A stretch of DNA of 64,000 nucleotides from positions 496,001 to 560,000 of the forward strand of contig BPQB01000001.1 of NCBI GenBank assembly GCA_019973155.2. The letters are read 5' to 3'. Position numbers and translations under genes: made by a program. This stretch comes from Phanerochaete sordida (taxonomy: Eukaryota; Basidiomycota; Agaricomycetes; Polyporales; Phanerochaetaceae). Under the pieces are notes generated by a model. The model was given only the letters and a program-made list of their open reading frames with translations. It searched no databases and had not been told where the DNA came from. Shown piece after piece: positions 45,232 through 56,227 of the stretch; positions within the stretch are counted from its first letter, which is position 1; every line of letters starts with the position of its first letter.

Positions 45232-47125
45232 ATGTTGCGCCTCCTGGCAGAGAGCAGCCTGGTCCCATCCCTCTCGCGCTATGGCCTCGCCATGCTGGCC
45301 TCCATAGTCGTCTGGACGCTGGGCAAGGCGCTGTACAACATCTATTTCCACCCTCTGTCCAAGTTCCCAGGGCCGAGGATGGCGGCCGCCACGGAATGGT
45401 GGCAGGCATGGCTGGAGATCGTCGAGGCCAAAAGCTTGTGCCTCACTCTTGTCGATCTTCACGCTCAATACGGTGAGAGCGGTGATGCTTGATGCACCGA
45501 ACGCCTGGTCACTCATTGCTGGCGCGCAGGTGACATTGTCAGAATCGGACCGGACGAGGTGAACATAACCTTATGCTTGTCGTGTATCTCTGCTGACTGG
45601 GCGAAAATAGCTGCATTTCTCCAAGCCCTCGGCATACCACGAGATCTACAATGCGAAGAACAAGTGGAGGAAGAATCCTGCCTTCTACAGGTACATCGTC
45701 TCCCCCTCAGAGTCGACTTTCAGCACCTGCGAGTACGACCGTGCGAAGAAGCGCAGAGACGTCATCACGCCGATCTTCTCCCGCAAATCTATCATCAGCA
45801 TGCAGGACCTCGTCCAAGGATGTGTAAGTGCCATGTTTGTGGGACCTTCGCGCGAGCTCACCGCGCCACACAGATCGACAACATGTGTGCCAACATCGAC
45901 AAGCACATCCAGGAGAAGAAGCCATTCGATTTCCTCCGCGCGTTCCGATGCTGCGCGCTCGACACGGTCACGTCCCTGTGCTTCGCGAAGGACGCGCATG
46001 CGACGAGCGAGCCCGGGTTCCGCGCGCCCATCGGCGAGGCGATGGACTACACGCTGCCCCTGACCCCAATCATGAAGCACTTCCCGACCATCCAGATCAT
46101 CATGAACTACCTCTCTCCCGACGTTATCGCCTGGCTCAGCCCCCAGCTGGGCGGGTACATCAACCTGCGCAAGGTGCGCCCTTCCCCTCACACCCATGCC
46201 CAGCGCTGACCCGTGCGCAGACGCTCGACGCACAGGTCGAGGAGATCCTGCGCGACCCAGACGTGCTCGCGCGCGTCGAGCACCCGACGATCTACCACGC
46301 GTTCCTCGGGCACGACCCCGTGCCGTCCGTCGCGGAGCTCCGCGACGAGGCGCTCGTGTACGTGCACGCGGGCACGGACACGAGCAGCGACGCGCTCGCC
46401 GCGGGCACGCTGCACGTCCTCGCGGACCCCGCCGTGCACGCGCGCCTCCGCGCCGAGCTCGACGCGGCGTGGCCGCGCCTCGACGAGCCGCCGCGCTACG
46501 AGGCGCTCGAGGCGCTGCCGTACCTGGTGCGTTTCCCGGGCCCGCGCGCCGCCCTGAGCTGACCGGGGATGGCAGACCGCGGTCGTGAAGGAGAGCCTGC
46601 GCACGAGCCACGGCGTCGTGCACCCGATGACGCGCGTCGTCCCCGACGGCGGCGCGGCGATCTCGGGCGCGTTCGTCCCCGGCGGGACGATTGTCGCGGA
46701 GAGCAACATCTTCGTGCACTGGGACGCGACGCTCTTCCCCGAGCCGCGCGCGTTCCGCCCCGAGCGCTGGCTCGCGAAGGCCAAGGACGGCGAGTCGCTC
46801 GACAACTGGCTCGTGCCGTTCTCGAAGGGCCCGCGGAGCTGCATCGGGATCAAGTGAGTGTTGGCTGCGGTCGGGCTGGGGTGGTGCTCACGCGTGGTGT
46901 GCAGCTTGGGCTACTGCGAGATCTACATGACCTATGCGAACCTCTTCCGGAAGTACGACCTGCGGCTGGAGGGCGTCGGGTGAGTCGCTGGCGCGCATAT
47001 ATCGATGGAACATCCGTGCTGAACGAGTCCTTTTCAGGCCGGAGGACTGGAAGTGGCGGGACTGCTACCTTCCGCACTATCTTGGCCGGGATATGAAGGT
47101 CTGGGCTACTCCTCGCTTGTCCTGA
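45232..47125 (+). CDS. Cytochrome P450 monooxygenase
   Basis: Eight exons (45232-45472, 45530-45558, 45611-45823, 45874-46173, 46221-46526, 46576-46853, 46905-46979, 47038-47125) sum to 509 residues. An N-terminal membrane anchor (YGLAMLASIVVWTLGKALYN) is followed by FHPLSKFPGPR. The I-helix oxygen-binding motif is VHAGTDTSSDAL, the ExxR motif is KESLR, the PERF region is FRPERW, and the heme loop is FSKGPRSCIGINLG with the proximal Cys. The FHPLxxFPGP start and overall pattern are those of fungal microsomal P450s distinct from the tandem array at 53-64 kb. The substrate is unknown. GC content in exons 5-6 is especially high. Confidence 0.9.
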
Positions 47126-47311
47126 TTGCACCCACGCCAGGCCTAGAGAGCATCATGCGCCACATATTGGATACATTGGAAAACATCAGGCTGGATGTGC
47201 TACATACTACTCTTCGTTCATGCTACGCAGGAAACAAGGGACTCCAGCATATACACGACTGCATGGCGTTGGTTGGCTCGCTCATAGCTCGTACAGAATA
47301 TATTCGCGCCA

Positions 47312-49585
47312 TCAACGACGCGCGCACACGAAGGTTTCTCCGGTCGCCTGCATGCTTTCCAACGCTGCCATGTACCGCCGCCTGTGTCGGCTCTTCTGCA
47401 GAGCCTCCTCCCCAGAAACGTACATCACTGCCCACTCAGGCTCCAACTCGTCGTCCGTCGTCCACAGGCCTTGCAAGTTCTCGTTATCGTCGTAATAGAG
47501 CAGCATTACGGCTGATCTCGCCACGACGACGACAGGCTCCGGGGTCTCCTGTCGGGCGAACTCCTCGACGATGGCCCAGCAGATAGGCGTACGCCAGCCA
47601 TCCCCGGACCACCGCACCAGGCTGTAGGTAGTGTTCTCCAGAACAACGCCATGGATAAGGCCAGGCCTCACAGTGATGCTCTGCGCCTGTCCGTCGACTG
47701 GAGACACACGCAGTGTCGGCCTAAGGTCAGTCGGATCAGGCTCAGAGGGCACCAGTGAGAACCGACACGGCCCAAACACGATGCCCTCGTTGTAGTACTG
47801 CCCCGGCTGCGCGGTAAAGCGCTGGTCCTCGTCCACGAGCCGCAGGCTCCCGTGGCTCGTCAGGTTCTCCTGCGAGTGCGTGCCCGTCGCGTACTCCGCC
47901 CACGTCGGGAAGAGCGCGTACGGCGCGCCGCGCGCCGCGCAGAGCAGCGACAGGCGCGTGCGCACGCCGTCCTCGACGTGCTTCAGCAGCAGCGCCCACG
48001 CGCGCTCCGCGCCCGCGCCCTCGTCGTACAGCGGCAGCGTGTCGCACTCGAGGCAGTACGCGAGCCCCGCGATGCGGTCGAGCGCCTTCGTGCACGCGCG
48101 CCGCATGATCTCGCGCACGACGTCGGGCACGAGCCGCCGGATCGGGCCCACCTCCGCGCCCATGTTCACCGCCGCGCGCAGCCGCGCGAGGAACGCGTCC
48201 GCGGCGGCGAGCGGCGCGCCCGTGAGCCCGCCGGGCACCCAGAACTCGAGCGACTCCTGCAGCGTCCACGCGCGGCTGAACCAGTGCCGGTCGGAGGCCA
48301 GCGCGGCCGGGGATGTGTCGAGCGGGAGCCCGAGCCCGTTGAAGTAGATCACGCAGGCCCGGTGGTCGACCTGGGGCCGCCCTTGGTAGATGTACCCGAT
48401 GGTGGGCACGTCGATCTTCCACTCCTCCCGGCGCCGCGCCTCGTCCTCCTCTCGGCCCTGCTGGCGCAGACAGAGGACATCGAGCCAGACGTACTCCAGG
48501 CCCATGTTCAGCAGCTCGACGCGGACGTGCTCGAGGGTCGTCGCGCGGGGGAAGGGCACAGGCCATCGCTTGCCGTTGACCGGCGTCCAGAGGTCCGCTC
48601 GGTCGGGTTCGGCCACCCAACTGTGGGAGACGGTCACCAGAGCGTCAGGGATGTTCGACGGCTCAGGATCGTCCGTAGGTATGACAGCGAGAGGCAGGAC
48701 GCGATTGGAGTACAGGTCCCAGACACGCCGGGGCGGAATATGAGAGTTCGCGAGGCCGGCGCCCCGGGTAGCGTTTCGCCGCAGGACCTCGTGTTGCGCC
48801 TCGCGCGTGCACTGTTTCTTGTAGAGAGCCTTGATGGTGCCAGGGCGGCGCCAGCACTGGCGTACCATGCCGTAGACCTCGCCGAAATCGGGGGAGGAGC
48901 GCCGCACGCCCTCAAGAAGGGCGGAGACGCCGGCAGTATTGAGTCGGTGGTTGGTATGGAAGACGCAATTGAGCTCGCGCAGGAGATCCGTGCTGCTCAT
49001 CTTGGTGCAGTCGAGGTCCGCGAGTGTATTAGGTATCGCGTGAGGGCTAGTATGGACCGATTGCAGTGGAACGGATGAGCGAATGACTGGCCTGAGAACG
49101 AAGGTGGAGGACTCTCGGCTCTGAGGGACCCGGAAGATGACTTCTTCATCTACGGCTCCTGAAAGCGCGATCTGCGCCAGACCCCACACATCTCTTTTGA
49201 CGGTTTTCATCTGATCCCAGCGCGATTCATACCGGGCCCACCGAACCGGATAGTGCACCTGTATTTCTTCATCGCTGGCAGCCATCTCCCAAGGGACATA
49301 TTCACCTAGGACTCGGGCGGACAAAAAAGTAAAGCGTTGCTTCCACGTGAGACTATCGACTTCGGAGGATACCGTCGTGTCCAGGGCTGTGGGCTACGGC
49401 GGCGTGAGCCCGTGGTGATACACTGCTGGAACAAGCATTCGTGTACTGACATCGCTGAGATCGTCCAGTGAGCAACAGGACTCGTAGCTGTCGTCGTAGA
49501 GGCTGACATCGTCAGGGCGGCCTCGAGCTTCATACGATCTATTTCGTGCATGTGCAGGGCTCTGGAGGCAACGTTTAGACGTCAT
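47312..49585 (-). CDS. HET-domain protein 2
   Basis: Two exons (49585-49447, 49386-47312) encode 737 residues. The N-terminus SLYDDSYESCCSLDDLSDV is acidic and Ser-rich. The conserved family region SARVLGEYVPWE, RDVWGLAQIAL and the HET domain follow: TVSHSWVAEPDRADLWTPVN, VRVELLNMGLEYVWLDVLCL, VPTIGYIYQG, CVIYFNGLGLPLDTSP, HWFSRAWTLQESLEFWVPGG. After it come IAGLAYCLECDTLPLYDEGA and a C-terminal half shared with the paralogues. It is predicted to act in allorecognition-type cell death. The first intron has a GTACAC donor; without it the protein would start downstream at the first in-frame ATG (MAASDEE). Confidence 0.87.
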
Positions 49586-50397
49586 CACAGAAGTTGTCTG
49601 AGTACAGCCTCACCTTAAGCATTCTGTTCGCGTAGGGCATTGCGGGGTGCGAGAGGAAGGGTGAGAGCTGGCGATGTGCACGACTGGAGGCTATATGACG
49701 GTCTCCCCGGATGCCGTCGTAGCCGTCGTGGCAGGGCTAAAATATACTGCCTCCCCCTGGTGATGTGGCCACATCGCGGAACGCTTGGTTATCGCGCGTG
49801 TATTCCGCGTGCATCTCATTTGACGATCGATGAAGCTCACGCTCGAGGCGAGAAGAGCCCGAGTCGTGGCTGTGGAGGAACCGACGCTAGCGAGCGCTTA
49901 GACTCTCCCTCGTGGCGCGGCTTTGGCCGCAGCGTCGCGTGGAACTCGCATGGACAGCCTCATGTCCGCTTCCGCTCCCTGGTCTCTGCCGAATACCTCT
50001 CTGGTGATCCCAGCCACACCTTACCATGCTTCCAGCTCACCAAATTATACATGTTGTTATGTCCAGCAAGCCGCAGCAAAACTCAAGAGGGTGGGAGTTA
50101 CGAAGGGGAGGTCCAGGAGAAACTTCGTACGCTCGCAGAGTGTGCACTTCCGAGGTGGCATGAAGCCCGCCCCGACGGTCGCGACCGACCTGCCCGACCG
50201 CGATGAGAGCGAGCGCCGCTAAGGGTAAGAAAACAGGGAAGACCCACGACTTGGAAGACGATATGCGCATTCTCAGCGAGCTTCTCGGTGAGTGCATATG
50301 CATGCTGACAGCGGCATCGGCAGGGCGACTGCCATCCTCTTCGGTGAGTATATGCGCGTACTTTGACTTGGTCTCGCCGGCTAACACGCGTCTGGTA
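49586..50397. other. Intergenic, no supported gene
   Basis: 812 bp between HET protein 2 and the GRP94 fragment. A plus-strand piece near 50200-50290 (KGKKTGKTHDLEDDMRILSE) looks protein-like and could be a relic exon, but I cannot assign it. Nothing else is recognisable. Confidence 0.4.
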
Positions 50398-50530
50398 GCA
50401 CTTTGCGCCAGACAACACACATGTGCCGCTCGATCCCGAGAATGCTCGGGCTCGAAGCCAGCGAGCTGGATCTTGAGGTCGCGGCAGATGAGCCGCTGAC
50501 GGCGTGGAAGGTCGAGAGTCACGATGGCAA
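50398..50530 (+). pseudogene. Frameshifted C-terminal GRP94 fragment
   Basis: The fragment reads HFAPDNTHVPLDPE, then, after a one-base insertion relative to the intact gene (GAGAATGCTC versus GAGATGCTC), MLGLEASELDLEV and TAWKVESHDG. The intact GRP94 has FAFDETHVQLDPEMLGL and TAWKVESHDEL. So it holds the last about 40 codons of GRP94, on the opposite strand from both other copies, with the terminal EL of HDEL changed. It lies about 250 bp from the convergent HET protein 3 stop, mirroring the HET/GRP94 arrangement elsewhere in the window. Confidence 0.85.
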
Positions 50531-50784
50531 AATCGGTGTATCTCTTCACGGGGCGAGTTTTGTGCGAAGGAATATATCAGCTCATATTTTCTCCACATCT
50601 CGCGTGCAGGCTCTTGAGCTGACTGGTCATCTCGGCAGTTGCTGCATCGACATCATGATTACTTCCGCGTTGGCCACGGGCTGCCCGTTGCGATATCATC
50701 GCGGCGCTGAGGAACCAGACACCCGCCATCCTTGGTATATGATCAGCTTGACGATGTCTGCGCGGCAGGGGAAAGCTCATATGA

Positions 50785-53144
50785 TTAAGGTAAAATCATA
50801 AAACTCTTCCTGCTTGCCCTCATCTCCTCTAGGGCCGCCGTATACCGCTCCCCATGCCTGCTTCGCCGTACAGCCTCCTCGCCAGTGATGTACTTCAACC
50901 TCCTCCTGCGCTCCCACTCGTCTCCCGTTTGAAGACCTCTCAGCTTCGCGCTCTCCTCCTTGGTCAGCAATAGGACGGCTGATCTCGCCGCGGTCATCTT
51001 GATCTCTGATTCGTCCGGTAGCTGCGAGCTCTGTTCATCCATGACCTCTACGACGCCCCAGCACATGAACACTGTCCAGTCGTACGCCTCGCCAGGGAAG
51101 TATACCAGCATGTACGGTACATCCCGCAGGACGATGCCATGCATGTCTAGAGGCTTCAGTCCAAGGGTCTGCACACCGTCAGCGAGGGCAGACACGAGCA
51201 GCTCTGGGGCAGAGTCGCCTCTTGCTGGATGCGAGTGTGGGGCGGAAAATCGACAAGGACCAAGGACCCTAGCGATGTGGTGGTATTGTCCTGGCTCGGT
51301 GCTGTGGAGTTGGCTGCTGTCTACCGGCGCGAGGTGCACGACGTGCAGTTCATCTGGTCCCAAAGGTGCAGTGGCCGTAAACGCGTCCCACGAGGGAAGG
51401 ATAGGAAATGGTGTATGAGCTGCCGGGTATCGAAGCGATATGTGCGCACGGGATATAGGGCTGATATGCTTGAGCAGGAGCTGCCATGAATGCTCCAGGG
51501 GCATTGTCTCGTCGTACAGCGGGAGGCTATTGCATCCCAGGCAATAAGCGAGGCCAGCGATTGCGTCCAGCTCCTTGGTGTATTTGCGACCCATGATGTC
51601 CCTTGCCATAATGTCTAACCGTTGCGGCTTGAAGAGTGTTTCGAGACGAGAGAACACCTCTCCCGCGCCGGCGACCGGACCTCCCGTGAGACCTCCAGGA
51701 AGCCATGAGTGCACAGTCTCCTGCATCGTCCAGACGCGGTTGAACCAGTGCCTATCAGACGCCACTGAACCCGGCGACACATCCAGTGGTAGCCCTAGGC
51801 CGTTGAAATAGATGACGCAGGGACGGGGACTCGCAAGTCCGATCTTGCCAGTGTAGATGAACCCGATGGTCGGTACGTCGACCATCCACTCTGCTCTGCG
51901 CTGAGCCTCGTCTTTCTTGTGACCCTGCTGTCGCAGGCACAGTATGTCGAGCCAGACATACTCTGCACCCATGTTCAAGAGCTCGATGCGCACATGCTCC
52001 AAAGACGTGCTCCGTGGTGTGGGTACCGGCCACATGCTGCCATTGATCGGTGTCCAGACATTCTCGCGGTTTTCTTCTTCCACCCAGCTATGCGAGACTG
52101 TACATAGCCCTCCAGGTAGATCTTTTTCTTCGTTTAACAACCAGGGTAACGTGGGGCGGGGAAATCGGAGTGGAATTACGGCGAAGGGCAGCACGCGATT
52201 ACTGTACAGATCCCAGATGCGCCGTGGTGGCATTTTGGAGGATGTGAGACTCGAGCCTTTGATGGCATCTTGCCGCATCGTCTCGTGTTGGACTTCGCGT
52301 TCGCATTGCTGCTGGAGGCGAGCTCGGCCCTCGACTCCTGATCCAATGTCCCGCCACCACTGACGCACTGCTCCGTAAACCGCGCCGAAGTCGTGAGCAG
52401 AGCGCCTGAGGTCACTAAGAAGCGAGCGCATGCCGCTTGTGTAGAGTTGATGGCGTGTGTGGAGGACGCGGTTGAGCTTGCGAAGAAGGTTCTTGCTGCT
52501 CATTGTGGCACAGGCGAGGTTCGCGAGAGTGTCGGGGATGGCGTGAGGGCTGACATGGGCCCACTGTAGCGGGACAGATGAGCGAGTCGGTGGCTGGAGG
52601 GTGAAAGACGGCCCATCTCCTGCAGTTTGAAAGAGGCGTTCTGCGTGCACGTCTTTGGAAGACGCGATCTGTGCCAGCCCCCAAATATCCCTCCTCGCTT
52701 GAACGATGCTCGTCCGGTTGTCTTGAATCGATGCCGGCTTGTCCTCATCGTGTCTGATAAGCGTTGTGGGATAGTGCACCGATATGTCCGCATCGCTGCA
52801 GTTATCCTCCCAAGGTATGTTGTCACCCAGTACCCTTACACTGGCAGAGGGCTGCTCTAGGACGAAGAATCGCTTTCGCCCGGAAATCTCAGGGCACAGT
52901 GTCGCTGCCCCCACCACTTCCGCAGCACGCGATGCGCCGAGCTATGCGAGTTTTTGGTTCACCTATTAACGAAAATGGTATGCGGTGTACGGCGTACCTC
53001 GGTGTCATCGGATTCCGTAGACGAGGATGTCGCGCCCGAGGCACGTCCTCTGCAGCCGCCGTCTTGCAGAGGCGGACAGTGCTGGATGTGGCGTATGAGA
53101 TGGTCGAGTTGATCTGAAGGGCACGGAAGACTCACCGTAGCCAT
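50785..53144 (-). CDS. HET-domain protein 3
   Basis: Two exons (53144-52998, 52941-50785) encode 767 residues. The 49-residue first exon (DQLDHLIRHIQHCPPLQDGG, SGATSSSTESDDTE) joins in phase to GRKRFFVLEQPSASVRVLGD. The HET domain is at about residues 330-410: TVSHSWVEEENRENVWTPIN, VRIELLNMGAEYVWLDILCL, RQQG, VPTIGFIYTG, CVIYFNGLGLPLD. DPWWW-like features of STAND proteins are absent: no NACHT or repeat domain follows, only the family-specific C-terminal half (RYTAALEEMRASRKSFMILP at the end). It is predicted to act in non-self recognition or cell death. It is the best-preserved close relative of HET proteins 1 and 2. Confidence 0.88.
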
Positions 53145-53445
53145 GTGTTACAAGGACACCAAGCGCACAGTATGCCGGGTGTCAGTTATATGGCTCTGAG
53201 AAAGACGCGGACGCCTACAGCGACGACATCACCAGCGCAGCCTAAATTTACACCGCAAAGCATGCATGCAGATTAGCGCTCTCATGCTCCTCTCACCCTG
53301 GCCACAAGAAAATCAAGGAAAAGGAAGGCGTTACTGGGTGAGCATATAGTGTATGGTGGCGCCCATGACCCGTTGGCAGGCTGCAGGCGTATCGCAAAAA
53401 TAGCTGGATTATATCGGCACCTAAGCAAAGACGCTATCGCGGGTA
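53145..53445. other. Short intergenic region
   Basis: 301 bp between the HET protein 3 start and the P450-A stop; it presumably contains the HET promoter. No distinct motif is seen. Confidence 0.35.
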
Positions 53446-55626
53446 TCAGTCGCCATGTTCCCTCTGACGAATCAAACCCTCAGCGATCTTCGAGCGTGGC
53501 GCGACGCTGATTTTGAACGGTAGGGGCTGCCTACGGGACATGCCAAACATTAGTCTCGGCATTCCATCGTCGAGCTAAAACGGCTCACTCTAGAAGCCCC
53601 GTGGTATACTCGCCACTAGGCTCGATGACACGCCCGTCCTCGACCGGCTTTGCGATGTCGAGTGTCGCGAACACGTACGCCGCGTTGATCCACATCGAGT
53701 CGAGCGCGAAATGCATGCCCGCGCAGATGCGGCGGCCGAAGCCGAACGCTGCCTCGAGCGCGTCCGGCGCGTCCCTGTCGAGCTCGCCCGCGAGTGTCAG
53801 GAAGCGCGTCGGGTCGAAGGAGTCAGGGTTTGGGTAGCGAGACCCGTCGTGGAGGACCGCCCTGTAGGGGAGCGTCAGATGGCGCATCGTCGACGAACAA
53901 GGAATATTCGTACCATGCGTTACCCATGATGATGGACCCAGCTGGGATGTGGTACCCCCTGTATTCGTCGTCTGTGGTCGATATATGCGGCACCGCTATC
54001 GCATGTTATTTAAGCTAAAAAATGTATGACGTGCGGCGCCGGTTGTACCCACCGAGTGGTAGAACAGGACGCCATCTACGTACTCGTCAGCTCTGCCAGT
54101 CATCGGAGAAGCCGAGGAGAATGTACACTTACCTCAGAGCCTCCTTGATGATCGCTGTGATGTACGGCAGCGAGTCCCTATCCTCAATCGTGGGGAGTCT
54201 GTCCCCGCCTGTGACGCTGTCCACATGCTTCTGCGCGGTGCGCTGCACCTCCGGATTCAACACCATCGCCAGCACGAACGTCGAGAGAGCAGACACCGTC
54301 TGCATCGCACCATGATCATCGGATACGCGGCATAACGCATGCGAGCTACTGACCGTATCAGCGCCTCCGATGTACGCAGTCTCGACAGCCTGCTTTATGA
54401 CGGTCTCCTGGTATCTCTTGTCCTTGCGCTCGTCCATCTCGGACAATAGCGATGCGCAGACGCTGTCTACCGCCGTTCCATCGTCCTTATTACATCTTCA
54501 GGCTTTGATCGTGGAGATGTAGCACATGAACGAGCTCACCAGTGACTGTTTAACGACATCGAATGGCTCGTCGAACATTAGATCCACCTGCGGCCTCCAT
54601 GTCGCGGCGTCCCGCTTGAATTGAGTGCCAGGCATCCATGTTGGCAAATATTTCACTGAACACGAGGATATGAGGTATCAGGGTGACTGCCAAGGGTCAA
54701 AGCCAATTTATACTGACAAATTGGGAGGAAATCAACTGTGAACCGAGGTCAAATAAGAGGAAGCCCCAAGCTCGGGTAGACAAAGCACGAACCGAGATAT
54801 GCGCCAGGCTTTGCCACCTCATTCAGGGAATGGACGGCTTGTTCGATGATTTGGAGATAGTGGTCGTTCTCCGACTGTGCGTCGATTCCATAGCAAACTC
54901 CGAGGATTGTCGCGCCTGCCATACTGTCTCACGGTGAGATAGCGCCGTAGACGTGAGAAAAAATAACGTACAGGCGCAGGTGTTTCCGGAGAGCGTTCGG
55001 TTGCGCGAGCAGTCGGCCTAACAGACCCCTCGCTTGCTTGTACATATGCGAGTGATACTTCGGGACCATGTCCGGTTGGAACTGCCGGTGGAACGCTTTG
55101 CGGTGCTCCCTCCAGAAGTCGCCATATGGTAGCAAAGCGAAATTCTTGTCCCATTTGACCCTGAATAGGGACTTCAGTTGTTTAGTCCAGAATTGATTCT
55201 TGGAACTCACAGTTCGTGTGCCATGGTTGTCACAACTCTGCTAGCGTGAGTCAGTGTCTTTTACAGAGAATATCCGCAGGACGCACCTATCCGAATATGT
55301 AGCCGACCGCTTTTCCAGTAGGTCGTAGACTGCATTCGCGGAGTTCAAGATGTAGATGTGCTTGCCCAGGACGTTCAGATAGATTATGTCCGAACCTACG
55401 GTGACGCTCTCAGCAACAGCGAAGCGGTATTATTTTATCAAGACTCACCATAATCTCGCCCCCACCTCTGGTAGGTCAGCCATGCGTTCTGCATCGGCAT
55501 CTGCAACACGCTTCCAATGACAGGATATCCCCTCGGACCCGGCGGGAAGCGATGTCGCTGTCTTTTCGCCAGCAGCGTGATGGCCAGTAACAAACTGAAG
55601 AAAATACCAAACGTTGTTGCTTCCAT
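53446..55626 (-). CDS. Cytochrome P450, tandem array copy A
   Basis: Thirteen exons (55626-55449, 55395-55287, 55237-55211, 55160-54972, 54923-54793, 54735-54718, 54655-54540, 54485-54354, 54299-54133, 54075-54053, 53995-53914, 53861-53589, 53530-53446) sum to 509 residues. It has an N-terminal anchor then RFPPGPRGYPVIGSVLQMP. Conserved parts are ALLPYGDFWREHRKAFHRQF (C-helix WREHRK), YIGGADT (I-helix AGxDT variant), KEALR (ExxR), YPNPDSFDPTRFL (PERF region) and the heme loop FGFGRRICAGMHFALD. Two exons are only 18 and 23 nt long, and all junctions are in phase. The proteins resemble basidiomycete P450s annotated as O-methylsterigmatocystin-oxidoreductase-like; the subfamily cannot be assigned by eye. 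Confidence 0.9.
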
Positions 55627-56227
55627 TGCTAACAATGAGCTGCGCGTCGGAGGACGACGAGGGCGGCGATCTATACGGCGAGGAAGTGCGCCACGTCGAG
55701 TATATGTCTCAGGGGCGCTGTGTCTTGGCACGGAAAAGCGCGCCGCCCAAGCACGGCCGTTATCGAACCTTGACAGCGGGCGGTCCACCAAGGGATCAAG
55801 CCAAGACGGCGATACAATAAGACCGATACATCGTCAAGGATAGCGTGCAGCGCGTGGGGTGAAACGCGGTGCGCTGTCCATCCGCGTCATAGCCCCAGCA
55901 GCTGTTCAAGCACGTCGGAACTTGTTCAAAGCGTACCGATTCCTCTGAAGCAGAACTTGGCGCCGTTGTCGGCGATGCAGAGAGACATATCGTAAATACG
56001 ATGTCTGCTGTTGACGTTGAGGGCGTGTCGATAACGTGGTGTGGAGGAAACCAGCAGATTAAACGCTCTGAGCACGGCGTTCAACAAACGCTGGCGCCCC
56101 CAGGTCGCGGCGTGGAGAACGCCGCCCTTGTATGACTCACGCTCAACTCGCTCTCAAGGAAGAGTACGATGAAACATCGGGCTTCCGACTTGCAGAATAT
56201 GACACACATTTTTTTAAAAATAAATCA
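55627..56227. other. Intergenic in P450 array
   Basis: 601 bp between copy A start and copy B stop. No coding sequence is seen. It holds the promoter of copy A. Confidence 0.4.

Noticed and set aside
47852..49078. 408-codon plus-strand frame
   Set aside because: Antisense of the HET protein 2 coding exon; composition is Arg/Val/Ala biased with no domain.
53585..53590. Premature stop at the end of the P450-A heme exon
   Set aside because: The TGA is the inside of a GTGAGC donor; splicing to 53530 continues the conserved C-terminal exon.
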